DNA from: Piper betle
Lineage: Eukaryota; Streptophyta; Magnoliopsida; Piperales; Piperaceae
Direction: 5' to 3'
DNA: 64,000 nt
NCBI GenBank assembly: GCA_033002965.1
Contig: JAURVB010001993.1
Span: 1 to 64,000, forward strand
The notes under the pieces were generated by a model. It saw nothing but the letters and a program-made list of their open reading frames with translations. It did no database searches and had not been told where the DNA came from. The translations under genes were made by a program, and so were the position numbers. Positions 35,387 to 45,693 of this stretch are shown here, piece after piece. The stretch's first letter is position 1; every line of letters starts with the position of its first letter.

Positions 35387-37140
35387 TATAGACATGAATT
35401 GACAATTTAAATTCAAGTATGGACATTCGTAATTTGTATAATTATGATCAGCACAAAAGTTGGCAAATGGGCTTTTTTTATGTACTTATAAATCTAATAT
35501 GTATGATTTGGTAATCACATCTTAAATAAGCATCGTTTTTTTAAGAATTTCTCAACTGTGCCGAATCAATGCTTGATACAGTAACCAATACATTTTCAAA
35601 TGTCTTAGTTGACGAACAAGCGTTTAAAAGATACTCTATCTTGATGATGAAAGAAAATTAAACCAATTTCAGAAGAATGAGAGACCATACATATCGATAA
35701 ATTTCACCTTATCATTGTGAACAGAATATTTATATTCTTTAATTAATGGATATGCTGTGTGTCTAACCTCTACAGATTATAAGCAACCACTCTTGCAATA
35801 TGTCAACGTACGGACTAATTGAAAGACCCGGGATTTGAATAAGCATGGTGGTTCATAGGGGTGATAATTGAACGAGTTAAAGTTAAATTTAGTCATGCTC
35901 AAACTCGACTCATTTATTTTGACTCTGAGTTGAGCTCGAAAGGGTTTGAATAAAGGAAAGTTCAAGTAGAACACAAGCTAGTTTAATTATTATTCACATA
36001 TATATATATATTTAGAAAATTTGAAATAAAATTAATTAAAAAAATTAAAATAGTTTAATTTCAATTTTATTCTTTGCCAAATAGTTTGTTTCAAGACAAA
36101 ATCATTGTATTATCATGGAAAATTACTATAACATATATTTATATTAATCAATTTTTTTATATTTTATATAGATGGCTATATAAAAATTATATCAATTCAA
36201 TATATATTGGGAATAATCAATCAATTCTTCAATTTGCGACATGCCAAGTTCAAGGCCCAAGCAAAAAATGGAGTGGTTGATCAAATTGCGTTTGGTGGTT
36301 TTGCTAGAAACTATGTTAATTTGCTTATGGCAGGAGAATAACTACTGCAACTTTCTAATTTAAATTGCAGAATCCTAATTAATTATAAGCGAAACTGTGC
36401 ACATAAGCTGTGTTTACACTACTAAGCCTGATCTGCTCTCCATGAATAGCTTCCTTTCCACTTAAGATCGCCAACCATCAAAATAGAATTTCATCACACT
36501 TAATTATTATTCTCAGACTTGATAATAAGCCTCATTTTTCCTCCCCTAAAATAATAAAATCACCAACTGGCAGCAGTCTCATTTTCCTATTAAAGGAAAA
36601 GCTATTATCAGAAGTACCTCGTGTTCAAAACCGATCTTCCAATTCAGAGCGCACTGATCAATAACATGAATAACCCAGTAAAGACAAATTAATTAGGAAC
36701 ATAATATTAGCGAACTAATTAAGTATTGTAGATGATCTACAAATAAATTAATCAAAGCCACCTTCTACGAAAAGAAAAAAGGTAGGTGAAGAAACTTAAG
36801 AGGGCCTTCACAAGCCAGTTGATGCCATTAGGAAAAGTGTCAAAATCGAAACCAGAGAGGAGGCGGGTCAAGTAAACATATCTACTTGGAGATTTTTGAT
36901 GCGAAACAAGTTGGAGTACAGTTAGAGACGAAGTCTTTGGAATCTGATTAGACACCCTTCCCAACAACTTGGCTCTTCCCTGCTCTACACTTCAATTTAC
37001 GCACCGCCAACGTGAGCTTTTCTTAACACCACCAATTGCCTTCCCAATTCCCTAACAACCCAAAGCTCTTCCTTCTCCAATTCCCATCCCTGACCTCACA
37101 CAAATTAAGATACAAAAAACATGACGAAGGCCGGCCCCAT
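34612..37140. other. AT-rich spacer with (TA)n tract
   Basis: No gene recognised. It contains a long TA microsatellite (35322-35390) and AT-rich sequence. The small open stretch at 36752-36967 (minus) has no recognisable domain. Confidence 0.5.
35322..35390. repeat. (TA)n microsatellite, about 69 bp
   Basis: An almost pure TA run. Confidence 0.95.
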
Positions 37141-37162
37141 TTCAGAGTTTAGACTTCCAATC

Positions 37163-37172
37163 TCTATATAAA
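37163..37172 (+). promoter_or_regulatory. Probable TATA box of the PYL gene
   Basis: TCTATATAAA lies about 130 bp upstream of the first in-context ATG at 37304, at a plausible distance for a leader of roughly 100 bases that contains a GATA-rich stretch. Confidence 0.5.
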
Positions 37173-37303
37173 CAAACACCCATTGCATAAACCCCACTCC
37201 CACCTCCAAAGCAAAAATCACCCAAAACACCAAGAAAGAAAGATAGATAGATAGTGATCACATATAGATATATATAGCAAGAAAAGCTTGGGAAGGGGGA
37301 AAA

Positions 37304-37953
37304 ATGCCGGCAACTCCTCCAAAGTCATCACGTGGCCTTCACAGGATCAACAACATGTCGTCGGCGGCCATGGAGTGCCGCCTCCGGCCGCACTCGCAGA
37401 TTCGCAAGTGCTCCCCCTCGCCCTAGCCGGCGGAGCGCCGGTGTCGGCGGCCCGAGACCACTCCCACACGGTCGGCCCCAACCAGTGCTGCGCCGCGATG
37501 ATGCAGGCCATCGACGCCCCCGTCGACGCCGTCTGGGCCGTGGTCCGGCGCTTCGACCAGCCGCAGGCGTACAAGCACTTCTTGAAGAGCTGCAGCGTCG
37601 TCGCTGGCGGGGACAACAGCGTCGGAGCGCTTCGGGAGGTGAGGGTGGTGTCGGGCCTGCCGGCCATCTCCAGCACGGAGCGGCTCGAGATCATGGACGA
37701 CGACCGGCACGTCATGAGCTTTAGCATCGTCGGCGGCGACCACCGGCTGGCCAACTACCGGTCGGTGACCACGCTCCACGCCTCCCTAGCGGCGGCCGGG
37801 GGGACGGTGGTGGTGGAGTCCTACGTCGTCGACATCCCGCCGGGGAACTCCTGGGAAGACACCCGCGTCTTCGTCGACACCATTGTCCGGTGCAACTTGC
37901 AGTCCCTTGCTCAGATGGTAGAGGCCAGCTCCAAAGGTAGCTCATCACCATGA
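37304..37953 (+). CDS. PYL: PYR/PYL/RCAR abscisic acid receptor (N-terminal frame break)
   Basis: START-like ABA receptor that, with hormone bound, inhibits clade-A PP2C phosphatases. It is intronless, as usual for the PYL4-6 group. The domain frame reads VGPNQCCAAMMQAIDAPVDA, VWAVVRRFDQPQAYKHFLKS, the gate loop SGLPA (37651-37665), the latch GGDHRL (HRL at 37741-37749), NYRSVTTLH, VVESYVVDIPPGNS and FVDTIVRCNLQSLAQM. This frame has no ATG before the domain. The only well-placed ATG (37304) opens a different frame, MPATPPKSSRGLHRINN, whose first residues resemble PYL N-termini, but that frame stops at 37424. A one-base discrepancy somewhere in 37304-37435, perhaps at the C5 run 37413-37417, would join them into a protein of about 216 residues. 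GC-rich throughout. Confidence 0.9.
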
Positions 37954-40700
37954 CCATGAGCATTGTGTCACCATTCATACATTCCTCATCAACCTGGAAG
38001 CCATAGGAGAAACAAAAACAAAAGAAGAAGAATTGGTATTGATGAGGGTGTTATAAATTATTGGTAGCTAGAAGGTGAAGAAGGTAGAAAATGTTCATGC
38101 TTGCTATTGAGGTGATATTTAGAGCTTGAAACAGATTTTTACAGTAATGTTATTTTAGTTTTGTTTTTTCATTGTTATTTCTTCTTCTTTTTTCTGGGTC
38201 TTGCCCAAGCCCAGTTCTGTTTTATACAAGTTGTTAATTCTACTCAGTTTCTATATATGTTTCTCTGTCCTTAATTTTGGATGTATCTCCAATGGCGAAA
38301 CCATTTATTTATACTCTTGGTACATATATGTGCTTTGCATGTTTATCAATTGATGCAAATCACATGAAATTAATGTTGATTAACAGAAGACGAGCTAGCT
38401 TTAAGCTGGTACTGGATCAAGTACAAATATTGTTGTAGTTTACCGTGCATACATAGCAACATTGAATTTTTAGTAAATCTAATTGATCACAAAAAGGTAA
38501 ACCCGAGCCACCTGCTTGTTATTGCAGATATATTACCAGAAGCGTACTATTACCCTATTGTTTTCGAAAGGGGCGTGGCGTAATACTTAATTAACAAATG
38601 CTCAAATCTCCCAGAGGTGTTTTTATATCTTCCTGCTGCAAATAAAATACTGGAAAAGAGATCACTTGGGGACTTTGTTTAACACAAATGGTTCATCAAC
38701 ACCAAGACGGCACTACAGATAGGTTGAAATACAATGTTGGGCCAAGTCACAAGCTGCTCATATTTATATTTTATGAATATCAACGAGACACGAATCTTGA
38801 TATCTTATACTTTTAGAAAAAAACAAGAAAAACAGTGTAAAAAATGAAAAGAGCTGATGTTTAGAAGACAAATCCAAGCAAGTAGCAACCTTGACATGTC
38901 TACGTGCAAAGGTGGGGACTATAATCAAATAAAAGCCATTTTGTTCTTCATTTTTTTAAAAGAAAAATCTGAAAGAGGTGAGTGAAATACAGCTCTTCAA
39001 AATGGGATCAAGGGGACTGGCCGCTGATCTCTTTGCAACTTGTCTCGTGAACAAGTCAAGTTGCAGTAAAAGAAATTAAGAATGGTGCAACTTGTTTGAG
39101 TAATGAATGGGATGGAACGCAAGTTGCAGAGCAAGTTGAAGAAGGGGCCGGCGGTGAGGGGCGGCTTTTTCCAAGTCAAATATATGCATTCATACATATT
39201 TGCACACATTTATATATCGCAATCTCCCCATGCAAACACTTTTGTTCATATGTAATCTTCTCCATCTTTTTTGGCCACCCATTTGCTCAACTGACACAAC
39301 ACTATTTACTCTTCCTTTGCATCTTCCCGCCCTTTCCACACTGTTTCATGTGTCACATCTACTTCTTTGTCCTGATCTCTGTGTTCTTGAATTGACCCAT
39401 CGACCATATTAATTTGTCCTGATCTCTATGTGCTTGTGGTAAGCGGAGTTTTTTTTCTGGGTCTTACGCGATGCGGTTGTTAGTCAATTTTGTAGCTTAA
39501 TTAGCCAAGGTTTATGTCAAATTTATAAAATTATGTATGCTAATGGGTCCATTATTAGAGGCTGCGAACGAGGAAGTTAGAAGAGACTAAGCTAAAATTC
39601 TGCCAAAGACCTTAGCTCCTTAGTCCTCCCCGCATTGGAAGCAGACCCAACTGGTCTCAAGATAATATTAATAAAGCTCACATTTGAATGGAATCTACGA
39701 ACTTTCCCACCGTGAATGAGGGGAGAATTATCAGGTAGCATAGACTCTAAACATGTCGAAAATTTTTAAGTATCAATCTTTTACATTGCAGGCTTCGTAT
39801 TTGAGTTGATTAAGTGCTCCTTGTTAATTGTTTTTTAGATGTATAATTATAGTTCAGTGATAACCTTAAAATACTTAATACCTTTTTTTATAAATTTCTT
39901 TGTAATAAAAACCCCTAGTTGGAAAAGACAAAAGAGAAAGGCAGGCGTGCAATGCAGTCATCTGCGTCGGCTTGCAGCCAGTAATCGGATAAGATTTTCT
40001 ATGCAAGAATATCCGGTTGAAAGTTACATTCAATAATTCACATTTTGTCTTGGAAAAAAATAAGTAATAACTTAATCTTTTTAGCCGTAAAAAATTGAAT
40101 TACTTATTTCATTTTCTTGTAAGGAAGAAGAATGCGGAGACCATATATAATTCGATGGCTTCTAGAGTGCAGTTTATTGTTTGATTTTTGGTGTTATGCA
40201 TTATATGGTCATGGGTTAAAATTAAGAAGAAGATATTATGAGATTTTTGGTCTGTGTATATATATTTGTTCTGTCAAATGTGGGACTTTGTTGCCTTCTT
40301 ATATGCATGAGGCTGTTTAGAAAAGGACAATATGAAATTGAAAATGGCAGTTCAAGTTTTGTCGCAACTTGCAACCACCAAAGCTACTTGCAGAAAAGAA
40401 AGATGGGGAGCAATTATTCTTTTGCTTAAATAATTGGATGCCCTTCAAATGTCTGGTGGAGCCAATATAGAAGGCTTAAACACCAGTATTTGCTATGTTG
40501 TTTTCAACCAATAAGGGAGGTACCAACTTGATATGTGAACTTAGCTAAGATCAATAATTGAGTGATTTTAGTAGGTTATTTTTTGTATTTGCATGCAAAC
40601 TGGTGTTTTATATGTTTGCCACAACGCATTGTAAAGAAGGGTTTTAAGTTAAGGGTTGTCGCTAAAAATCTTTCTTTGTTGTGCGCGGTTGTGTCTGTAA
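37954..40700. other. AT-rich spacer downstream of PYL
   Basis: The first 300 bases are probably the PYL 3' untranslated region. The rest has no recognisable gene; short open stretches at 39096-39412 and 40132-40429 show no domain. Confidence 0.5.
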
Positions 40701-40713
40701 ATGTGTGGTTGTG

Positions 40714-40894
40714 TTTATATATATTATCAAAAAAATAATTTGAATGATACGATGAATAATTTCTAATGTGGGAAAGACGAAAAAAATATTAACATAAATA
40801 GAATGGGTTCAAAATTCATAAAAATATAAGTAGTGTGTGAATTATCAAAATCATGGTTACCTCGAGACTTAAAAAGAACTTTGTTTGATAAAAT

Positions 40895-40895
<1 letters not shown>
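40714..40895 (+). repeat. Direct repeat, left copy (about 180 bp)
   Basis: This AT-rich segment (TTTATATATATTATCAAAAA to TTTGATAAAATCC) is repeated with small differences at 42286-42477. Both share AATAATTTCTAATGTGGGAA and the ending GATAAAATCC. Confidence 0.8.

Positions 40896-40936
<41 letters not shown>
40896..40936. repeat. (TA)n microsatellite
   Basis: A pure TA run bounding the left end of the GC-rich element. Confidence 0.9.
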
Positions 40937-40938
<2 letters not shown>

Positions 40939-41884
40939 GTAAAGGTTTCCTGCGTCAGAGGCAGGAAACCCTTACCTGCGCCAGGATAATCTGGGCCGTT
41001 CGATTATGATCGAACGGCCCAGATTTGATAAAAAAAAAATTTCCACCCCCCCCTCCTTCGCCGGCGGCCTGGATCCGGCCGCGGCCGGCCGGGCGGGGGT
41101 GGGCGAGGCGGGGCGAGGGCGGCGTGGGTGGGCGGAGGAGAAGGGGGAGGGCGGCGTCCGGGATCCGGCCGCGGCCGGCCGGGCGGGGGTGGGCGAGGCG
41201 GGGCGAGGGCGGCGTGGGTGGGCGGAGGAGAAGGGGGAGGGCGGCGGCCTGGATCCGGCCGCGGCCGGCCGGGCGGGGGGTGGGCGAGGCGGGGCGAGGG
41301 CGGCGTGGGTGGGCGGAGGAGAAGGGGGAGGGCGGCGTGGGTAGGCGGCGGGTGGGAGGTGGGCGGCGTGGGTAGGCCGCCCCCTCTCGCCCTCACCCTC
41401 CGCCCACCAGCCCCCCATCCGCCCGGCCCGCCTCGCCCCGGCCCCGGCCCCGCCTCCCCCGCCCCCGCCGCCACCCCGCTCCGCCCACACCCACCGCCCC
41501 GCATTCCCCCCACCCCTGCGCCCCCACCCCCTCCCCCGCCGGCCACAGCCCTGCCTCCGCCCTGCCCCTGCTGCCCCGCTCCGCTCGGCCCCCGCCTCCG
41601 TCGCCTCCCTCCGCCGCCTCCCTCCGCCACCTCCCACCGCCCCGCCCAACCCTGCCGACGTCATCGCCGTCGTCATCGGCGCCGGAGAAAGGAGTGGGCG
41701 ACAACGGCGGCGGCGGCGCCGGAGGAAGGATGGGGGTGCCCGATCTGGGCCGTCCTTGTAATCGGACGGCCCAGATTAAATTTAAATTTTTTTTAAAAAA
41801 TCCTAATTAATCTGGGCCGTCCTTATAATCGGACGGCCCAGATTTTTGGCGCAGGGGCGCTACCTTTGGCGCAGGCAGTGCCCC
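40937..41884. mobile_element. GC-rich (TA)n-flanked element 1 with palindromic ends
   Basis: An element of about 950 bp is bounded by TA microsatellites on both sides. Near-perfect palindromes of about 36 bp built on ATCTGGGCCGT lie near the left end (about 40988-41024) and near the right end (about 41740-41776 and 41809-41845). The ends share GCGCCAGG / GGCGCAGG-type motifs. The interior is extremely GC-rich and includes the 90-bp tandem repeat. Reading frames of up to about 230 codons occur on both strands but are compositional. The arrangement resembles microsatellite-associated elements described in rice; that class assignment is inference. Confidence 0.5.
41071..41340. repeat. 90-bp GC-rich tandem repeat, 3 copies
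   Basis: GGATCCGGCCGCGGCCGGCC recurs at 41071, 41161 and 41251, an exact 90-bp period, with nearly identical units. Because 90 is a multiple of three, every frame through it stays open, which explains the long overlapping spurious frames. Confidence 0.95.
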
Positions 41885-41894
41885 TCTATATATA

Positions 41895-41942
<48 letters not shown>

Positions 41943-41952
41943 TATATATATA
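41885..41952. repeat. Compound (TA)n/(CA)n microsatellite
   Basis: TA, TG, TA, then CA and TA dinucleotide runs between the two GC-rich elements. Confidence 0.9.
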
Positions 41953-42285
41953 GGGTAAGTGAAGGAGAGTGTGAGGTAGAAAAAATTTTATGCCCGAACT
42001 CTGTTTTGGGCCGTTCGATTATAAGGACAGTCTAAATCTAACCTATTTAAAAATAAAATAAAATATAATTTAATTTGGGTCGTCTGATTACAAGGACAGC
42101 CCTGATCTATTGTTAAAAAAATCCCAAAATGCCAATGCCAACCGGCCGTGTTGCTACCCCGGCGCAGTCGGCGCTTCATTCACCTCGACCTTGTCGTCCC
42201 CCCCCCACCAGCGGCCTGCCACGGGGGGCAGGACGATGGGGTCGAGGGGGAGCGGGCGGAGGGCCGTCCTCATAAGTTTCATTAG

Positions 42286-42477
42286 ATTGTTTATATATAT
42301 TATCAAAAGAATAAATTGAATGATTTGATGAATAATTTCTAATGTGGGAAAGATGAAAAATATATATCAAGATAAATAGCATGGGTTCAAAATTCACAAA
42401 AATATTAAGTAGTGCGTGAATTATCAAGATCATGGTTATGTTGAGACTTAAAATTAACTTTGTTCGATAAAATCCTA
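42286..42477 (+). repeat. Direct repeat, right copy (about 190 bp)
   Basis: Second copy of the AT-rich segment at 40714-40895, about 1.57 kb away in the same orientation. In both places it ends at GATAAAATCC immediately before a GC-rich element. Confidence 0.8.
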
Positions 42478-43200
42478 CAGTCACCCCTAATTTGGACCAT
42501 CCGATCATAAAAAAGGTCCAGATAACACATCTCCTCCCCTTCCTCTCCTCCTCACCCACCGTCTCCTCCTCGGCCATTGCCGCTGAACCGTCGCCGCTGC
42601 ATCCTCCTCCCCTCCCTTTCCTCCTCAACTGTCGCTATCGCCGCCGCCTCCTCGACCTTCACCATCTCCGGCGCCACCCACGTTGTCACCCGCTTCCTCT
42701 CCACCTGCCTCTTCCCGACCTTCGTCCGACCCCCGACCGACTCCCGCCTCCATCCCCCACCGCAGCCGTCCCCCTTGACCCCACCGACGACACCCCCACT
42801 TTTGCAACTCCTCCTCTGCCACCGCCTCACCTCTGGTGAGCTCCCCCTAGGAAGTGACACTCGAGGAGGAGGAGGTGGTGACAACAATGGTCGAGGAGGA
42901 GGAGGCCGGTGAGGAAGGGGAGGAAGAGAGGAGGCGGGTGACGGCCTGGGTGACACTAGAGACAATGAAGGGGCTGAGGCGATGGCGGTGGGCAACGGTG
43001 AGATGAGGTGGCGGATGAAGAGGAGAGGGAGGAGGTGTTTTTTAGGATGTCGAGGAGGCGGCGACGGCGATGGCAACAAGCTGAAAAGGAGGCAACAGGT
43101 GAGGTGGAAGGAAAGGGTGTAGGAGTTATCTTTTTTTTAATCTACAGATTTGGACCGTCCTTATGATTGGACGGTCCAGATTATGGGTGACTACGGGAAA
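42478..43200. mobile_element. GC-rich element 2 with palindromic ends
   Basis: It begins with TTTGGACCATCCGATCAT, followed by an inverted GGTCCAGAT, and ends near 43143-43182 with TTTGGACCGTCC and its inverted partner GGACGGTCCAGA. The interior is C-rich on one half and G-rich on the other. It resembles element 1 in position and terminal design though the interiors differ, and a TA run follows at about 43233. No coding domain. A related fragment (GGGCCGTTCGATTATAAGG) lies at about 42008. Confidence 0.45.
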
Positions 43201-43249
43201 ATTTCCAGCAATCGCCCTAGGCTAGGCAACTATATATATATATATATAA

Positions 43250-44090
43250 AAGGGGAGAAAAAAATTTAGGGTACGGCTCTGATTGTGTGATCCCATGTTT
43301 TGGTCATGGATGGATTCTCTCTTTAAAATTTGAGTTATTTGTGATAGAAAATATTGAAACATGATTATTTATGATATTTTCCAAAGAATAAGAAAAAGTG
43401 GGAACTTGAAAACTTAATTTGTTGACTTGTAGGAAGCTAGATGGCGTGGTAAATAAAAATGAAAAACAAAGAAAACTACTAATTAATGAGAATCGACAAT
43501 TGTTGTTTATATATAAGCAAAGTTCAGTTCGAACAGACCAGACTGAACCAAAATTGTCGGTTCAATTTGATTTTTTTTTAAATTTAAATTTATTTTTGGC
43601 TTGGACTTATGGGAGAATTTTAAGGGTAGGAAGTTTTGGTTTGGAGCAAAATCAAATTAAAACTAACCCAAAAGCCAAAGATATTTTTAAAAAACTTAAT
43701 ATTTATACCATATGTGAGTTACTATTAATTCATTTGATTTGATTGCGATTCATTTTTAAATGTTTAATCAAATATATATATATATATGTTTAAAATATTT
43801 TTAAATGTGATTACGATGGCTAAAATATATTATAATATTAATTATTATAAAAAATAATTATAATATTATTTTAATTAACTCCGACTTTGAGCAAGCAGAG
43901 CTGAACTGAAACAAAATATTTCAGTTCAGTTTTGTTGGATGTTGATATGGATTGGGTTCAATCAGCTTTTGAGATTTGTTGACACAAGGGACTGTTTTGG
44001 TTTGGGGGAATCGAAGAATAAGAAATACTGTTTTTGATCCTCAGATGATCGTAAGAGAGAGCCAGAGATACCAATGTGAATGGTTGCCTT
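43250..44090. other. AT-rich spacer upstream of the PPR gene
   Basis: No gene recognised. Sequences around 43520-43560 and 43890-43930 share TTCAGTTC and GAACTGAA motifs that could be MITE remains. Confidence 0.4.
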
Positions 44091-44093
44091 TCC

Positions 44094-45452
44094 ATGGGCA
44101 TGAACAAGCTGTTCAACGGCCCCTCTTCCAGATCTCTACGTATGCTTTCTAAGAGACCCAACGCGGTGATCAAAGGATTGCTCCAATCCAATCGTCCAAA
44201 CAAGGCACTGCTGCTCTTCCTCTCTCTCCGGCGAAGAGGGTCACCGGCCGTTGACAGCTTCACAGTTCTTTTCGCTCTCAAGGCTGCCGCCAAAGTCAAC
44301 GATGTTTTGCTGTGGCAGCAGATGCATGCACACGTAGTAAGGTCGGGGTTTCAATCAGTCGTTTACCTGCAGACCACGTTGATGAACATGTACGCGGCAA
44401 TGGGCAATGTCGTCGGCGTTCACCGACTGTTTGATGAAATTCCCGCCAAGAACAAAAACTTAGTTTCCTGGACCGCTTTGATTTCTTCCTACGTCGATAA
44501 TGGACGACCCAGAAAAGCTCTGGAGCTTTTCCGGCGGATGCAGATGGATGGTGTGGAGCCGGACAGTGTGACATTGACGATTACCCTATCCGCTTGCGCC
44601 GATCTTGGAGCGTTAGATGTAGGAGAATGGATCCATGTCTATACTCGGCGCAAGCCGGATTTAGAAACTGATTTGCCCCTGCAGAATGCTCTCATCAACA
44701 TGTACTCAAAATGTGGAGACATTCAGACTTCCCGGAGCTTGTTTGATGGTGTAAGCAGAAGAGACGCTGCAACATGGACGTCGATGATCACTGGGCATGC
44801 TCTTCATGGTCAAGCAGATGAAGCTCTGAAACTCTTTGCCAGGATGAAAACCGAGGATTGCCGGTCCAGGAGCAATCCAAATGAGATTACTTTTGTTGGA
44901 GTGCTGATGGCCTGTAGCCATGCAGGCCTGGTGGAGGAAGGGCTTTACCATTTTGAGAGCATGAGAAGGGACTACAATATAATGCCACGGATTCCACATT
45001 ATGGGTGTCTGGTGGATCTCTTTTGCCGCTCAGGGCGGCTCAACGAGGCCTACAACTCCATTATCGACATGCCCATACGACCAAATGCTATTATATGGCG
45101 AACCTTAATGAGCGCCTGCAGCGTCCACGGCAACTTCAATCTCGCAGATCTTGCTAGGCAGCGGTTGCTAGGGTTGGAGCCTGACTATATTGGCGACTGT
45201 GTCACCACCTCCAATATTTATGCAGCGGCAGGACTGTGGGATGAGAAAGCAGCTACAAGAAAAATTACAAATAGGCAACGACGAACACCTGGTTGCAGTT
45301 TGATCGAGGTCAATGGCAATGTTCATGAATTTGTGGCGGCGGACAAGAAACATATTCAGAATAATCAAATGCACGACATACTTCAGAGCATTGTAAAGAA
45401 CTCATGCGTTAGAGAACATAGTCCAAGAACAAGCCATTTGGAATTTGGTTAG
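44094..45452 (+). CDS. Pentatricopeptide repeat protein, PLS class, E subgroup
   Basis: Organelle-targeted RNA-binding protein; members of this class act in RNA editing or transcript processing. Intronless, about 452 residues from the ATG at 44094 (MGMNKLFNGPSSRS). Successive PLS repeats are visible: DSFTVLFALKAAAKVNDVLL; LQTTLMNMYAAMGNVVGVHR; LVSWTALISSYVDNGRPRKA; PDSVTLTITLSACADLGALD; LQNALINMYSKCGDIQTSRS; AATWTSMITGHALHGQADEA; NEITFVGVLMACSHAGLVEE; and the E-domain region IIWRTLMSACSVHGNFNLAD through PGCSLIEVNGNVHEFVAADK. The DYW deaminase domain is absent and the protein ends shortly after the E+ region, so it would need a partner for catalytic editing. The N-terminal arm is short; a longer start was not found. 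This frame is intact. Confidence 0.92.
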   Translation: MGMNKLFNGPSSRSLRMLSKRPNAVIKGLLQSNRPNKALLLFLSLRRRGSPAVDSFTVLFALKAAAKVNDVLLWQQMHAHVVRSGFQSVVYLQTTLMNMYAAMGNVVGVHRLFDEIPAKNKNLVSWTALISSYVDNGRPRKALELFRRMQMDGVEPDSVTLTITLSACADLGALDVGEWIHVYTRRKPDLETDLPLQNALINMYSKCGDIQTSRSLFDGVSRRDAATWTSMITGHALHGQADEALKLFARMKTEDCRSRSNPNEITFVGVLMACSHAGLVEEGLYHFESMRRDYNIMPRIPHYGCLVDLFCRSGRLNEAYNSIIDMPIRPNAIIWRTLMSACSVHGNFNLADLARQRLLGLEPDYIGDCVTTSNIYAAAGLWDEKAATRKITNRQRRTPGCSLIEVNGNVHEFVAADKKHIQNNQMHDILQSIVKNSCVREHSPRTSHLEFG

Positions 45453-45693
45453 TAATCCATCAAATGTTCAATCCCACAAGGTAACTTATACATCAGATAT
45501 ATGCTACCTTCAGTACTTAAGATACACATGAGTAGAAAAGTAACTAGGATGTAATGCTTGGGGGTGTGTTTGCTATAGCAAGGCATTGCAGTTGGGGAGT
45601 CAAAACCTGAAAGCTTTTTGCCTCTAGTATGCGTTATCAATGTGAAAGGGTCACAGCAGATATATAGGGCTGAGCAGAGGAGAGGTGTGCAAG

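Noticed and set aside
35322..35390. TA tract as part of a larger satellite or centromeric repeat
   Set aside because: It is a simple dinucleotide run with no higher-order unit around it.
41004..41796. Open frames of 208-234 codons with internal 30-residue repeats
   Set aside because: They come from the stop-free 90-bp repeat and its GC-rich surroundings and occur on both strands at once.
42552..43079. 175-codon minus-strand frame
   Set aside because: Low-complexity Pro/Ser-rich product of a C-rich transposon interior.
44296..44999. Minus-strand frames opposite the PPR gene
   Set aside because: Shadows of the PPR coding sequence.
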